NCBI GenBank assembly: GCA_000621425.1
Contig: JHYJ01000015.1
Coordinates: 1 to 64,000 of the forward strand
DNA from: Lachnospiraceae bacterium AB2028
Lineage (GTDB): Bacteria > Bacillota > Clostridia > Lachnospirales > Lachnospiraceae
Direction of reading: 5' to 3'
DNA: 64,000 nt
The notes beneath the pieces are model-generated. The model was not told the origin of the DNA, searched no databases, and saw nothing but the letters and a program-made list of their open reading frames with translations. The translations under genes and the position numbers were made by a program. This document shows, in pieces, positions 1 to 7,426 of the stretch. Positions within the stretch are counted from its first letter, which is position 1; every line of letters starts with the position of its first letter.

Positions 1-99
1 GTTGGTGATGGTAAAGGACTTGAAAAGAACTTCTCCATCGGTGTTAGTGATAAAGCAATCATGCTTATCTTTAGCGACATCAATTCCTACAAAAATCAT
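1..99 (-). CDS. IS110-family transposase, N-terminal fragment (runs off the left edge)
   Basis: Reading leftwards from an ATG at 99, the first 33 codons give MIFVGIDVAKDKHDCFI and continue past the window edge. The GIDVAKDKHD stretch is the first acidic motif of the RuvC-like DEDD domain typical of IS110-family recombinases. A GGAGG ribosome site lies at 106-110 on the minus strand, seven bases before the ATG, which fixes the start. Only the N-terminus is visible, so it is not known whether the gene is intact. It is divergent from the lipoprotein gene at 358. Confidence 0.82.
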   Translation of the reverse strand, partial: MIFVGIDVAKDKHDCFITNTDGEVLFKSFTITN

Positions 100-290
100 A
101 TAGGACCTCCTTAAAATAGATTGATACTGTTTTAAGATCCACAGGGCTCTTTGCAATCGTAACCTACTTCTTGATAAACCGTCATGCGGTAACTAACTGA
201 TTAACAAATAAACAAAGAGACTGTGGTTGGAGCCTTTCGAAAACCATTAAGTGGTAGGAGACATTCACCAATCCACAGTATCTTAAAATA
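100..290 (-). ncRNA. candidate IS110 bridge-RNA region upstream of the transposase
   Basis: About 190 noncoding bases precede the transposase start. They contain a long hairpin, ACTGTGGTTGG (220-230) pairing with CCAATCCACAGT (268-279), with a smaller ACCA/TGGT stem inside. An outer pair, TTTTAAGAT (about 129-137) with ATCTTAAAA (280-288), brackets the region. In IS110-group elements the noncoding stretch between the left end and the recombinase gene encodes a structured bridge RNA that selects target and donor. Position, length and folding agree with that. The element boundary and transcription are not visible, so this is an inference. Confidence 0.35.
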
Positions 291-357
291 GCATAGTCAA
301 ACCTATAGAAAAGGTAAAGAACGACTATGACTTTATATAATAGTAGGAGAAAATATT

Positions 358-1080
358 ATGAAAAAAACTATCGCATTAGTATTCACGATGATCTTTGCAG
401 CAGGATGTGTGGGATGTACAGAAAAGGGCACTGATCAGGTTCAGGCTGCAGTCACAGATGGACAGAATTCGGGAGTGGTTAATCCCTGGCAGTATGATGT
501 ATCTGCCCAGGATGTTACAGACCTGACCGGTAAAGCGTTCATAGTTCCGGAAGGAGCAGAGGATGTAACTTACGCAATAATGGAAGAAAAAAAGATGGGC
601 GAGATGAACTTCACACTGGATGGGAAAAAATATACAGCCAGAATGCAGCCGGCTACAGATTTTGAGGATATCTCGGGACTGTTTTATGAATGGGATGAAA
701 ATGTAACAGACAGCGTTGCAGGTTTTGAGGCATTAAACAGAAAGAACCATGCGGATAATATAAGCAATGTCCTTTGGAATGACGGAAACATAATGTATTC
801 ACTTTACACAGCAGAGGGAGATGGTACTGACATAGTGGAGATAGCAGGCCTGATCTATAGCTCGGATGCAGAAACCTGTATTATTGCAGATTACGATATG
901 TATGGCTTCGTTGTTGACAAGCTTCCGGAGGATGAGTACTACAATCACTACAATGTAAAAGGCGACAATGATGAAATATTCGTATGCAACTACAACGGTG
1001 AAGACGAGCTTACAGCAGGCACTTATGTAGGAATGTGGCAGATAGAGGACGGCTGGACTATAGAGGTTATACCTGAATGA
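358..1080 (+). CDS. predicted lipoprotein of unknown function
   Basis: A 240-residue protein with a short basic N-terminus, a hydrophobic stretch and a lipobox FAAGC, so Cys17 is the likely lipidated residue of an exported, membrane-anchored protein. The rest is acidic (rich in D and E) with no transmembrane segment, and I do not recognise a family. The ATG follows AGGAG at about 344-348. A TATAAT at 336-341 is very close to the start, so the real promoter may lie further upstream or in the IS flank. It precedes the secreted-peptide cluster but has its own upstream region. Whether it belongs to that system is unknown. Confidence 0.75.
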   Translation: MKKTIALVFTMIFAAGCVGCTEKGTDQVQAAVTDGQNSGVVNPWQYDVSAQDVTDLTGKAFIVPEGAEDVTYAIMEEKKMGEMNFTLDGKKYTARMQPATDFEDISGLFYEWDENVTDSVAGFEALNRKNHADNISNVLWNDGNIMYSLYTAEGDGTDIVEIAGLIYSSDAETCIIADYDMYGFVVDKLPEDEYYNHYNVKGDNDEIFVCNYNGEDELTAGTYVGMWQIEDGWTIEVIPE

Positions 1081-1092
1081 TAATCCTTTAAT

Positions 1093-1161
1093 ACCAAGTA
1101 AGCAAGAAAAATGACCGACTACGCAGGAATCGTTGGTTTTTTGTAAGCACATTGATATATT
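1093..1161 (+). promoter_or_regulatory. LytTR-type promoter A: two 12-bp direct repeats plus -10 box
   Basis: ACCAAGTAAGCA (1093-1104) and ACCGACTACGCA (1114-1125) start exactly 21 bp apart. A -10 box TATATT (1156-1161) follows the second repeat after 30 bp. No good -35 is seen, as expected for an activated promoter. The same layout occurs at 2134, 11201 and, on the minus strand, 14853. It would drive the leader-peptide genes at 1256-2123 with an untranslated leader of about 85 bases. Confidence 0.7.
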
Positions 1162-1255
1162 CAAACTATCAGGAACAGCAAAAGCGATGCAGCAGAATGA
1201 TTTTTGAAAGATCAGGAAACATCTGCATCCGTAGGAAAATAAGGAGGAAATAGAT

Positions 1256-1555
1256 ATGGCAGAAAATATTAAGTTAAATGATGAGGCAATGGCAAAGGCA
1301 GCAGGCGGAGAGCTTGATCCCTTCAAGGAAATAGCAAGGATTACCGGAGTGGTTCTGGTAAATCCCCTTCCCGACCACCCGGATTCTTACATCTGGGATG
1401 ACTGTCAGAAAAACGGATATGCCGTATACGAGATAGACGGACATTTTATGGCAATAGCCAAGGGAAGTCTGGAGGCTTTCAATCCCGGTGACAGTGTTTA
1501 CTACAAGCAGATACGCGGCTTCTACGGTTATGAGATTACCGGAAGGGCTGAATAA
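1256..1555 (+). CDS. double-glycine leader secreted protein 1
   Basis: A 99-residue protein starting with an acidic leader that ends in DEAMAKAAGG (Gly-Gly at residues 17-18), the type of site cut by C39 peptidase domains of ABC exporters such as the one at 2701. About 81 residues remain after cleavage, far longer than a classical small bacteriocin. The mature part has one Cys and alternating hydrophobic and charged segments suggestive of a small beta-barrel rather than a modified peptide core. The ATG has a strong AGGAGG site. It is first in a run of three leader genes (spacings 24 and 13 bp). Function is unknown. Toxin, signal or adhesive surface protein are all possible. Confidence 0.72.
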   Translation: MAENIKLNDEAMAKAAGGELDPFKEIARITGVVLVNPLPDHPDSYIWDDCQKNGYAVYEIDGHFMAIAKGSLEAFNPGDSVYYKQIRGFYGYEITGRAE

Positions 1556-1579
1556 AAAATTGCAGCGGAGGAAAAAGAT

Positions 1580-1855
1580 ATGGCAGATAATAATATGAAA
1601 CTAGATGATGAGATGATGGCAAAGGCCACGGGTGGTTCATCAGAGCCGACCAGCGATCCAAAGTTCAATATTGGAGACAGGGTAACATTTGAACTGAATT
1701 ATAATGACGGATCGATTATGATCACAGGATCAGTAAAAAGCTATCATTGGAGTTCTTTCGCCGACACTTGGCAGTACGACATCTTAGCTGATAACGACCC
1801 CTTTGGTCATCCGGAAGAGAAGAACATCTATGAAAAGCATCTTAGTCTGATATAA
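1580..1855 (+). CDS. double-glycine leader secreted protein 2
   Basis: A 91-residue protein whose leader ends in LDDEMMAKATGG (Gly-Gly at 18-19), nearly identical to the leaders of its neighbours. The predicted mature product has about 72 residues, and its pattern (GDRVTFEL, then GSVKSYHW, then WQYDILADND) resembles small SH3-like barrels. That fold is my inference, not a recognised domain hit. There is no Cys, so disulfides or lanthionines are unlikely. GGAGG lies eight bases before the ATG. It is co-transcribed with the genes at 1256 and 1869 and presumably exported by the C39 ABC protein at 2701. Confidence 0.72.
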   Translation: MADNNMKLDDEMMAKATGGSSEPTSDPKFNIGDRVTFELNYNDGSIMITGSVKSYHWSSFADTWQYDILADNDPFGHPEEKNIYEKHLSLI

Positions 1856-1868
1856 GGAGGAAAGTACG

Positions 1869-2123
1869 ATGACAGATAATAAGAATATGAAACTTGATGA
1901 TGAGCTGATGATGCAGGCAAGCGGCGGCGTGACAGGAGATGGCGTGACCAGGTTTGACGCAGAAGGTACGGTAGTTAAGTATCTGGGCGACCAGCTTTAC
2001 CAGGTATGCTTAAGTGACGGCGGCGAAGTGACTGCAACCTTTAACGAAAGGCATATCGTAGCCGAGGGCACTAAGGTAGGCCTAATCGCTATGATGGGCG
2101 GCTGGCGCATGGAAGAAATGTGA
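1869..2123 (+). CDS. double-glycine leader secreted protein 3 (paralogue of protein 4)
   Basis: An 84-residue protein with leader LDDELMMQASGG (Gly-Gly at 19-20) and a mature part of about 64 residues. It is clearly related to the protein at 11343: both have a G-T-[VI]-[VI] strand, a [VL]-x-L/S-D-[GS]-G segment, a HI-x-x-x-G-T-[KR]-VGLI segment and a C-terminal GGW-x-MEE. The order of strands resembles OB-fold proteins such as IF1, which is an impression only. AGGAGG lies close upstream of the ATG. It is last of the three-gene run and is followed by promoter C. Confidence 0.72.
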   Translation: MTDNKNMKLDDELMMQASGGVTGDGVTRFDAEGTVVKYLGDQLYQVCLSDGGEVTATFNERHIVAEGTKVGLIAMMGGWRMEEM

Positions 2124-2133
2124 TGGGTTTTCA

Positions 2134-2203
2134 ACGGAATACGCACGAAAATCAACCGAATATACACACCCCGGCAGGTCCTATATACATCCTTTAGTAT
2201 AAT
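2134..2203 (+). promoter_or_regulatory. LytTR-type promoter C: two 12-bp direct repeats plus -10 box
   Basis: ACGGAATACGCA (2134-2145) and ACCGAATATACA (2155-2166) start 21 bp apart. TATAAT (2198-2203) follows after 31 bp. The flanks also match, since both copies are preceded by TCA. This promoter faces the exporter operon. The -10 box lies only nine bases before the ATG at 2213, so the transcript would be leaderless or nearly so. Confidence 0.7.
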
Positions 2204-2212
2204 TATATAGTT

Positions 2213-2704
2213 ATGGGAGATACAGAGAACACAACCATTTTCCGCGACAAGTCCATAGAGCGTGTCTCTTCACCGGACCAGCTTAATGATTATATAAAGC
2301 TTTCAAATCCCGGTGTGTGGTTCATCCTTTGTGCTATTTTGGTGATACTGGCAGGTGCCATAGTCTTCGGGACGGTGGGACATATAGATTCTACCGTTCC
2401 CGGAGTCGGCATATCAAGGGATGGCCTGATGGTCTGCCTTATTAAAAAAGAATACGGTGACAGATTCACTGATGACATGAAGGTCAGGATAGACGGCAAG
2501 ACCTATTCAGTGGACTTGCAGACGCCGGAGCCTGTCACTGTTTGGGAAGATACAAATGCATATGCCCTGACAGTCGGTGACATGCAGCCCGGTGAGTGGG
2601 TTTATGAATTCTTGGTGGACGGTACTTTTACGGACGGAGCTTATGACATAGAGCTCGTTACGGAGAGTATCAGTCCCCTTTCTTTTCTTTTTGGTCAGCA
2701 ATGA
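2213..2704 (+). CDS. HlyD-like NHLM secretion adaptor, short form
   Basis: A 163-residue membrane protein. Its N-terminus (IFRDKSIERVSSPDQLNDYI, residues 9-28) is characteristic of NHLM bacteriocin-system secretion proteins, and one transmembrane helix follows (about 36-57). After the helix is a short beta-rich domain (GIxxxGLMVCLIKKEY and later strands) without the long coiled-coil hairpin usual in HlyD/MFP adaptors, so this is a reduced version. It should span the membrane and link to the ABC proteins that follow. The stop overlaps the start of the next gene (ATGA-type coupling). No Shine-Dalgarno site precedes the ATG. Confidence 0.78.
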   Translation: MGDTENTTIFRDKSIERVSSPDQLNDYIKLSNPGVWFILCAILVILAGAIVFGTVGHIDSTVPGVGISRDGLMVCLIKKEYGDRFTDDMKVRIDGKTYSVDLQTPEPVTVWEDTNAYALTVGDMQPGEWVYEFLVDGTFTDGAYDIELVTESISPLSFLFGQQ

Positions 2705-4887
2705 AGGATAAAAAAGGCAGGGTCAGACAACCGGTAAAGAAAGGCGTGACAAAGGTTCCTTTCATCATGCAGATGGAGGCACTTGAATGTGGTGCGGCTT
2801 CACTGGCAATGGTCCTTGCATATTATGGCAAATGGATTCCCCTTGAGCAGGTAAGAAGAGACTGCGGCGTATCAAGGGATGGTTCCAATGCCCTGAATAT
2901 CCTGAAGGCGGCCCGTAATTACGGCCTTGAGGCCTCAGGATATCGTTATGAGCCGGAGTACCTGAGGGATAACGGCACTTTCCCCTGCATAGCGCACTGG
3001 GAATTCAACCATTTCGTAGTAGTGTGCGGTTTCAGGAAAGACAAGGTCTATCTTAATGATCCTGCAAAGGGAACCGTTGTAATTTCGATGCAGGAATTCG
3101 ATGAAAAATTCACCGGCATCTGCATACAGCTTTCACCGTCGGAAAATTTTGTCCCTGAAGGCAAGCCCCGTTCCACAATCGATTTTGCGAAAAAGCGTCT
3201 GGCAGGCTGTGGAGTAGCCATAGCTTTTGTGGTGGTGACAGGAATCATTTCATCGTTGATCGGAGTGATCAACCCCGTCTTTTCCAGAATATTTATGGAC
3301 AGACTGCTGACTGGCACTGATCCGGGCTGGCACGTTCCATTCATCATAGTAATGTCGGCATTTGGCTTTATCCAGATACTGATGCAGTTCATACAGGCAA
3401 TCTATTCCAGGCGTATCGAAGGAAAAATGTCTGTATACGGCACATCTTCCTATATGTGGAAGATATTAAACCTTCCTATGGAATTCTATTCCCAGCGTTA
3501 TGCAGGCGACATTTTAGCCAGAAGAAGCGGTAATGCAGGCATATCCGGTTCCCTTATAAATACTTTGGCGCCACTTGTTCTTCAGGCAGTGATGATGGTT
3601 TTTTATCTTGTGGTCATGTTAAAAAACAGCGTGCTTTTAACGCTGATAGGTATTTCTTCAATTGTCATAAATATGTTTGTGGCAAGTTTCATCTCAAAAA
3701 GGCGAATTAATCTTTCCAGGGTGCAGATGCGTGACAGCGGAAAGCTTGCATCATGCACTACTTCCGGCATCGAGATGATAGAGACCATAAAAGCCAGCGG
3801 TGCAGAAGAAGGATATTTTCAGAAGTGGGCAGGCTATCAGGCGAGTGTAAATACCCAGCAGGTTGCTTTTGCAAGGCTCAACCAATACTTAGGAAATGTT
3901 CCGAGCATCGTGTCCCTTTTTACAGATACCCTGGTACTTATGCTGGGAGTTTATCTTACTATGGAGGGCAAATTTACTGTAGGTATGATCATGGCCTTTC
4001 AGGGATTCCTGGGCTCCTTTACCGCACCGGCTACCACATTTATTTCAGCCGGTCAGACCCTGCAGGAGCTTAAGACCGACATGGAACGGATAGAGGATGT
4101 AATGGAATATCCTGCTGATGAGAACAGTGCGATGAGGCAGCCTACAGGGGAAGTGAGCTATAAGAAACTCAAAGGCCGGGTAGAAATGAAAAATGTGACC
4201 TTCGGTTATTCCCGGCTGGCAGAGCCGCTAATAAGCGGTTTTGACTTAAAGCTTGAGCCCGGAAGCCGTGTGGCATTTGTAGGATCCAGCGGCTGTGGAA
4301 AATCTACATTATCCAAGCTTATTTCAGGCCTTTATGTTCCCTGGGAAGGGGAGATTCTTTTTGACGGCAAGCCCATAAAGGAAATAGACAGGAGTGTTTT
4401 CACAGGATCATTAGCTGTTGTGGATCAGGACATCATAATGTTTGAGGACACCATTGCATCAAATATCAGGATGTGGGACGAGACTATAGAGGATTTCGAA
4501 GTGATAGCAGCGGCAAGGGATGCGCAGATTCACAGTGACATCATCCAGCGTGAAAACGGCTATGACCACAAGATGATAGAAGGCGGAAATGATTTTTCCG
4601 GCGGACAAAGGCAGAGGATGGAGATCGCAAGGGTGCTTGCCCAGGATCCCACCATAGTAATACTGGACGAGGCCACATCGGCACTTGATGCCAAGACTGA
4701 ATATGATGTGGTAAATGCTATCCGGGACAGGGGTATCACCTGCATAGTGATAGCCCATAGGCTGAGTACTATCAGGGACTGTGACGAGATCATCGTCCTG
4801 GATAAGGGAAAAGTAGTTGAGCGAGGCAGGCATGAAGATCTTTATGCCAAAGGCGGATTATATAAAGAGCTGGTATTGAGTGAGTAG
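2701..4887 (+). CDS. NHLM-type ABC exporter with C39 peptidase domain
   Basis: A 728-residue fusion. Residues about 15-150 form a C39 peptidase: ALECGAASLAMVLAYYG holds the catalytic Cys30, then NHFVVV (His) and LNDPAKG (Asp). A six-helix ABC membrane domain follows (about 165-440). The C-terminal ATPase has Walker A GSSGCGKST, signature FSGGQRQRMEIARVL and Walker B IVILDEATSALD. It should cut leaders after Gly-Gly and export the cargo. The obvious substrates are the four leader proteins at 1256, 1580, 1869 and 11343. It overlaps the adaptor gene by four bases and is followed three bases later by the second ABC gene. Confidence 0.93.
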   Translation: MKDKKGRVRQPVKKGVTKVPFIMQMEALECGAASLAMVLAYYGKWIPLEQVRRDCGVSRDGSNALNILKAARNYGLEASGYRYEPEYLRDNGTFPCIAHWEFNHFVVVCGFRKDKVYLNDPAKGTVVISMQEFDEKFTGICIQLSPSENFVPEGKPRSTIDFAKKRLAGCGVAIAFVVVTGIISSLIGVINPVFSRIFMDRLLTGTDPGWHVPFIIVMSAFGFIQILMQFIQAIYSRRIEGKMSVYGTSSYMWKILNLPMEFYSQRYAGDILARRSGNAGISGSLINTLAPLVLQAVMMVFYLVVMLKNSVLLTLIGISSIVINMFVASFISKRRINLSRVQMRDSGKLASCTTSGIEMIETIKASGAEEGYFQKWAGYQASVNTQQVAFARLNQYLGNVPSIVSLFTDTLVLMLGVYLTMEGKFTVGMIMAFQGFLGSFTAPATTFISAGQTLQELKTDMERIEDVMEYPADENSAMRQPTGEVSYKKLKGRVEMKNVTFGYSRLAEPLISGFDLKLEPGSRVAFVGSSGCGKSTLSKLISGLYVPWEGEILFDGKPIKEIDRSVFTGSLAVVDQDIIMFEDTIASNIRMWDETIEDFEVIAAARDAQIHSDIIQRENGYDHKMIEGGNDFSGGQRQRMEIARVLAQDPTIVILDEATSALDAKTEYDVVNAIRDRGITCIVIAHRLSTIRDCDEIIVLDKGKVVERGRHEDLYAKGGLYKELVLSE

Positions 4888-4890
4888 CGT

Positions 4891-7071
4891 ATGGGATGGT
4901 TTGACGATCAGATAAGATCACGAAAACAGAATGACAGACAGGATTTTGACCATGCCTTTATGAAGATAGCGGCAGCGGTTACAGGGGATAAGTCTGCCCT
5001 CAATGCTACCGACGATGCCATGGTGCAGAGTGCGGTTAATGACATAATGCGTTACTACCATATACCGCCCAGGGAGATTCCGTCAAAGGTCCGCACCATA
5101 GAGGACCAGCTGGAGTATGTGCTTCATCCGTCGGGGGTAATGTATCGAAGGGTTGAACTTAAAAAGGGCTGGCACAAAGATGCGTACGGCGCGATGCTGG
5201 GTTTTAGGAAGTCTGATAATGCGCCGGTGGCATTGATGCCCTTCGGACTTTCGCATTACAGGTTTTGGGATCCGGCTAAAAACAGTTATGTAGTCATTAA
5301 CAAGAAGAATGCGGATGAGTTTGAAAAGGATGCATTTGCTTTCTACAGACCATTTCCGTTAAAGAAACTGGGGATCATTGATCTGCTTAAATATATTGTG
5401 GGTGTGCTTGAGCCTGCGGATTATGTGATGGTAGTACTTGCTGCGCTCATAGTAACTCTTGTGGGAATGCTGACTCCTAAGATAAGCCTTTTCCTTTTCA
5501 GTGAGGTCATAGAGGCAAAAGATATATCGCTGCTTGTTTCCACGGGAATATTCATGCTTTTTGCATCCATAGGTTCCATGATGTTCTCGTCCGCAAGGAC
5601 GCTGATACATACAAGAATCGATACCAAGATGAGCATATCGGTGGAAGCGGCTACCATGATGAGGATACTTTCACTGCCTGCAGGTTTTTTCAAGGACTAT
5701 AGTTCCGGCGAACTGTCATCCAGGTCTTCTTATGTAAATTCGCTCTGCAATACCCTGGTGTCCGTAATACTTAGTACCGGACTCAGTTCTATCTTTTCGC
5801 TGCTGTACATTACACAGATATTTGAATTTGCCCCGGGCCTGGTGGTGCCTTCCATAAGCATCACACTTATAACCGTGACATTCACTGTAGTGTCATCATT
5901 GCTGCAGATGCGTCTAAGCAAGAAGTCAATGCTGCTGGGGTCAAAGGAAAGCGGCTTAAGCTATGCAGAAGTGACAGGCATACAGAAGATAAAGCTTTCC
6001 GGCGCGGAGATGAGGGCCTTTTCCAGATGGGGCGACCTATATGCAAAGTGTGCTGAACTGGACTACAACCCGCCGCTTTTTCTCAAGATAAACGGAGTCA
6101 TCAGTTCTGCAATATCAATAGTTGGAACAATAATTATCTACAATGCTGCAATAATGTCTCATGTAAATGTTGCGGAATATTATGCCTTCAATACAGCCTA
6201 CGGAATGGTGTCCGGAGCATTCATGTCACTTTTCGGACTGGCTCTTACTGCTGCTAATATCAAGCCAATATTCGACATGGCAGAACCCATACTTAAGACA
6301 GAGCCGGAGGTTTCGGAAAATAAGGAAGTCCTGAATAAGATATCCGGTGGCATAGAGATAAACAACCTGACCTTTAAATATAAAGAAAACTCTCCTGTCA
6401 TACTTGATGATATTTCATTAAAGATAAAGCCGGGACAGTATGTGGCCATAGTGGGCAAGACGGGATGCGGTAAGTCCACGCTGGTAAGATTATTGCTCGG
6501 ATTTGAAAAGCCTACAAAAGGCGGCATCTATTATGACGGAAAGGATATAAATTCAGTAGACCTTAAATCCCTGCGTAAGCATATCGGAGTAGTAACGCAG
6601 AACGGAAAGCTTTTTCAGGGTGACGTATTTTCAAACATAGTTATCGCAGCACCACACCTGACGCTTAAGGATGCATGGGAGGCTGCGATGATTGCTGGCA
6701 TTGCTGATGATATCCGCAATATGCCAATGGGAATGAATACCCTTATATCAGAGGGAAGCGGAGGAATATCAGGCGGACAGAAGCAGAGGCTCATGATTGC
6801 CAGGGCTGTTGCACCGAAACCCAGGCTGCTTATTTTTGATGAGGCTACTTCAGCCTTGGACAATATTACTCAGAAAAAAGTATCCGAAGCCCTTGATGGG
6901 ATGAAATGCACAAGGATAGTTATAGCCCACAGGCTTTCTACCATAAAGCAGTGCGACCGCATTCTGGTTTTTGACGGCGGCCATATTGTGGAAGACGGAA
7001 CCTATGATGAACTGGTGGAAAAGAAGGGATATTTTGCAGACCTGATTGAGAGACAGAGGGTGGATATATAA
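4891..7071 (+). CDS. NHLM-type ABC transporter, second (non-peptidase) subunit
   Basis: A 726-residue ABC protein with no C39 domain. Instead it has an N-terminal extension of about 160 residues typical of the second NHLM exporter subunit, then an ABC membrane domain (helices about 175-460). The ATPase has Walker A GKTGCGKST, signature ISGGQKQRLMIARAV and Walker B LLIFDEATSALD. Paired ABC half-transporters like this are usual in NHLM systems, so it probably forms a heterodimer with the protein at 2701. The gene starts three bases after the previous stop. Confidence 0.9.
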   Translation: MGWFDDQIRSRKQNDRQDFDHAFMKIAAAVTGDKSALNATDDAMVQSAVNDIMRYYHIPPREIPSKVRTIEDQLEYVLHPSGVMYRRVELKKGWHKDAYGAMLGFRKSDNAPVALMPFGLSHYRFWDPAKNSYVVINKKNADEFEKDAFAFYRPFPLKKLGIIDLLKYIVGVLEPADYVMVVLAALIVTLVGMLTPKISLFLFSEVIEAKDISLLVSTGIFMLFASIGSMMFSSARTLIHTRIDTKMSISVEAATMMRILSLPAGFFKDYSSGELSSRSSYVNSLCNTLVSVILSTGLSSIFSLLYITQIFEFAPGLVVPSISITLITVTFTVVSSLLQMRLSKKSMLLGSKESGLSYAEVTGIQKIKLSGAEMRAFSRWGDLYAKCAELDYNPPLFLKINGVISSAISIVGTIIIYNAAIMSHVNVAEYYAFNTAYGMVSGAFMSLFGLALTAANIKPIFDMAEPILKTEPEVSENKEVLNKISGGIEINNLTFKYKENSPVILDDISLKIKPGQYVAIVGKTGCGKSTLVRLLLGFEKPTKGGIYYDGKDINSVDLKSLRKHIGVVTQNGKLFQGDVFSNIVIAAPHLTLKDAWEAAMIAGIADDIRNMPMGMNTLISEGSGGISGGQKQRLMIARAVAPKPRLLIFDEATSALDNITQKKVSEALDGMKCTRIVIAHRLSTIKQCDRILVFDGGHIVEDGTYDELVEKKGYFADLIERQRVDI

Positions 7072-7122
7072 GCTGAATCCATAGGCTGTAAGTGATTATT
7101 GCAAAAGGAGGTATGACCGGAA

Positions 7123-7422
7123 ATGGAAATTAAGTGGGACTTTAAAGGAAAAGACCTGAATGTAGGGCTCAGTGGGAAGTTAGATACCTTAAGTGCCATG
7201 GGGCTTGATGACAGATTTGCGGAGCTTCCGGAAGAAGTTATAAATATATTTTTTGATCTGAACGGCCTGGAGTATATAGCATCTGCCGGATTAAGAGTCC
7301 TTTATTGGGCACAGGAGTATACAGAGGACAAGGGCGGACGGATGGTTGTCAGGAATGTTTCGCCGGAGGTCCTGGAGATTCTGGATACGACAGGATTTAA
7401 GGATTACATCAATATTGAGTGA
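7123..7422 (+). CDS. STAS-domain anti-sigma-factor antagonist (SpoIIAA/RsbV-like)
   Basis: A 99-residue single STAS domain. The key stretch IASAGLRVL places the regulatory phosphoserine at Ser54. In this family an anti-sigma kinase phosphorylates that Ser and a PP2C phosphatase removes the phosphate. Both activities are candidates in the very next gene. AAAGGAGG lies at about 7103-7110, 12 bases before the ATG; an out-of-frame ATG at 7112 gives only a short dead end. It stands within the exporter operon, so partner switching may control export or its transcription. No sigma factor is seen nearby. Confidence 0.88.
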   Translation: MEIKWDFKGKDLNVGLSGKLDTLSAMGLDDRFAELPEEVINIFFDLNGLEYIASAGLRVLYWAQEYTEDKGGRMVVRNVSPEVLEILDTTGFKDYINIE

Positions 7423-7426
7423 GCCT

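Noticed and set aside
799-1326. 175-codon open frame on the minus strand
   Set aside because: It lies opposite the lipoprotein gene and the first leader-peptide gene, has no ribosome site and resembles no protein; it is a reading-frame shadow.
7346-7426. Longer start for the SpoIIE-type phosphatase
   Set aside because: The extra 27 residues overlap the STAS gene and are Arg/Trp-rich; the ATG at 7427 gives a normal membrane N-terminus four bases after the STAS stop.
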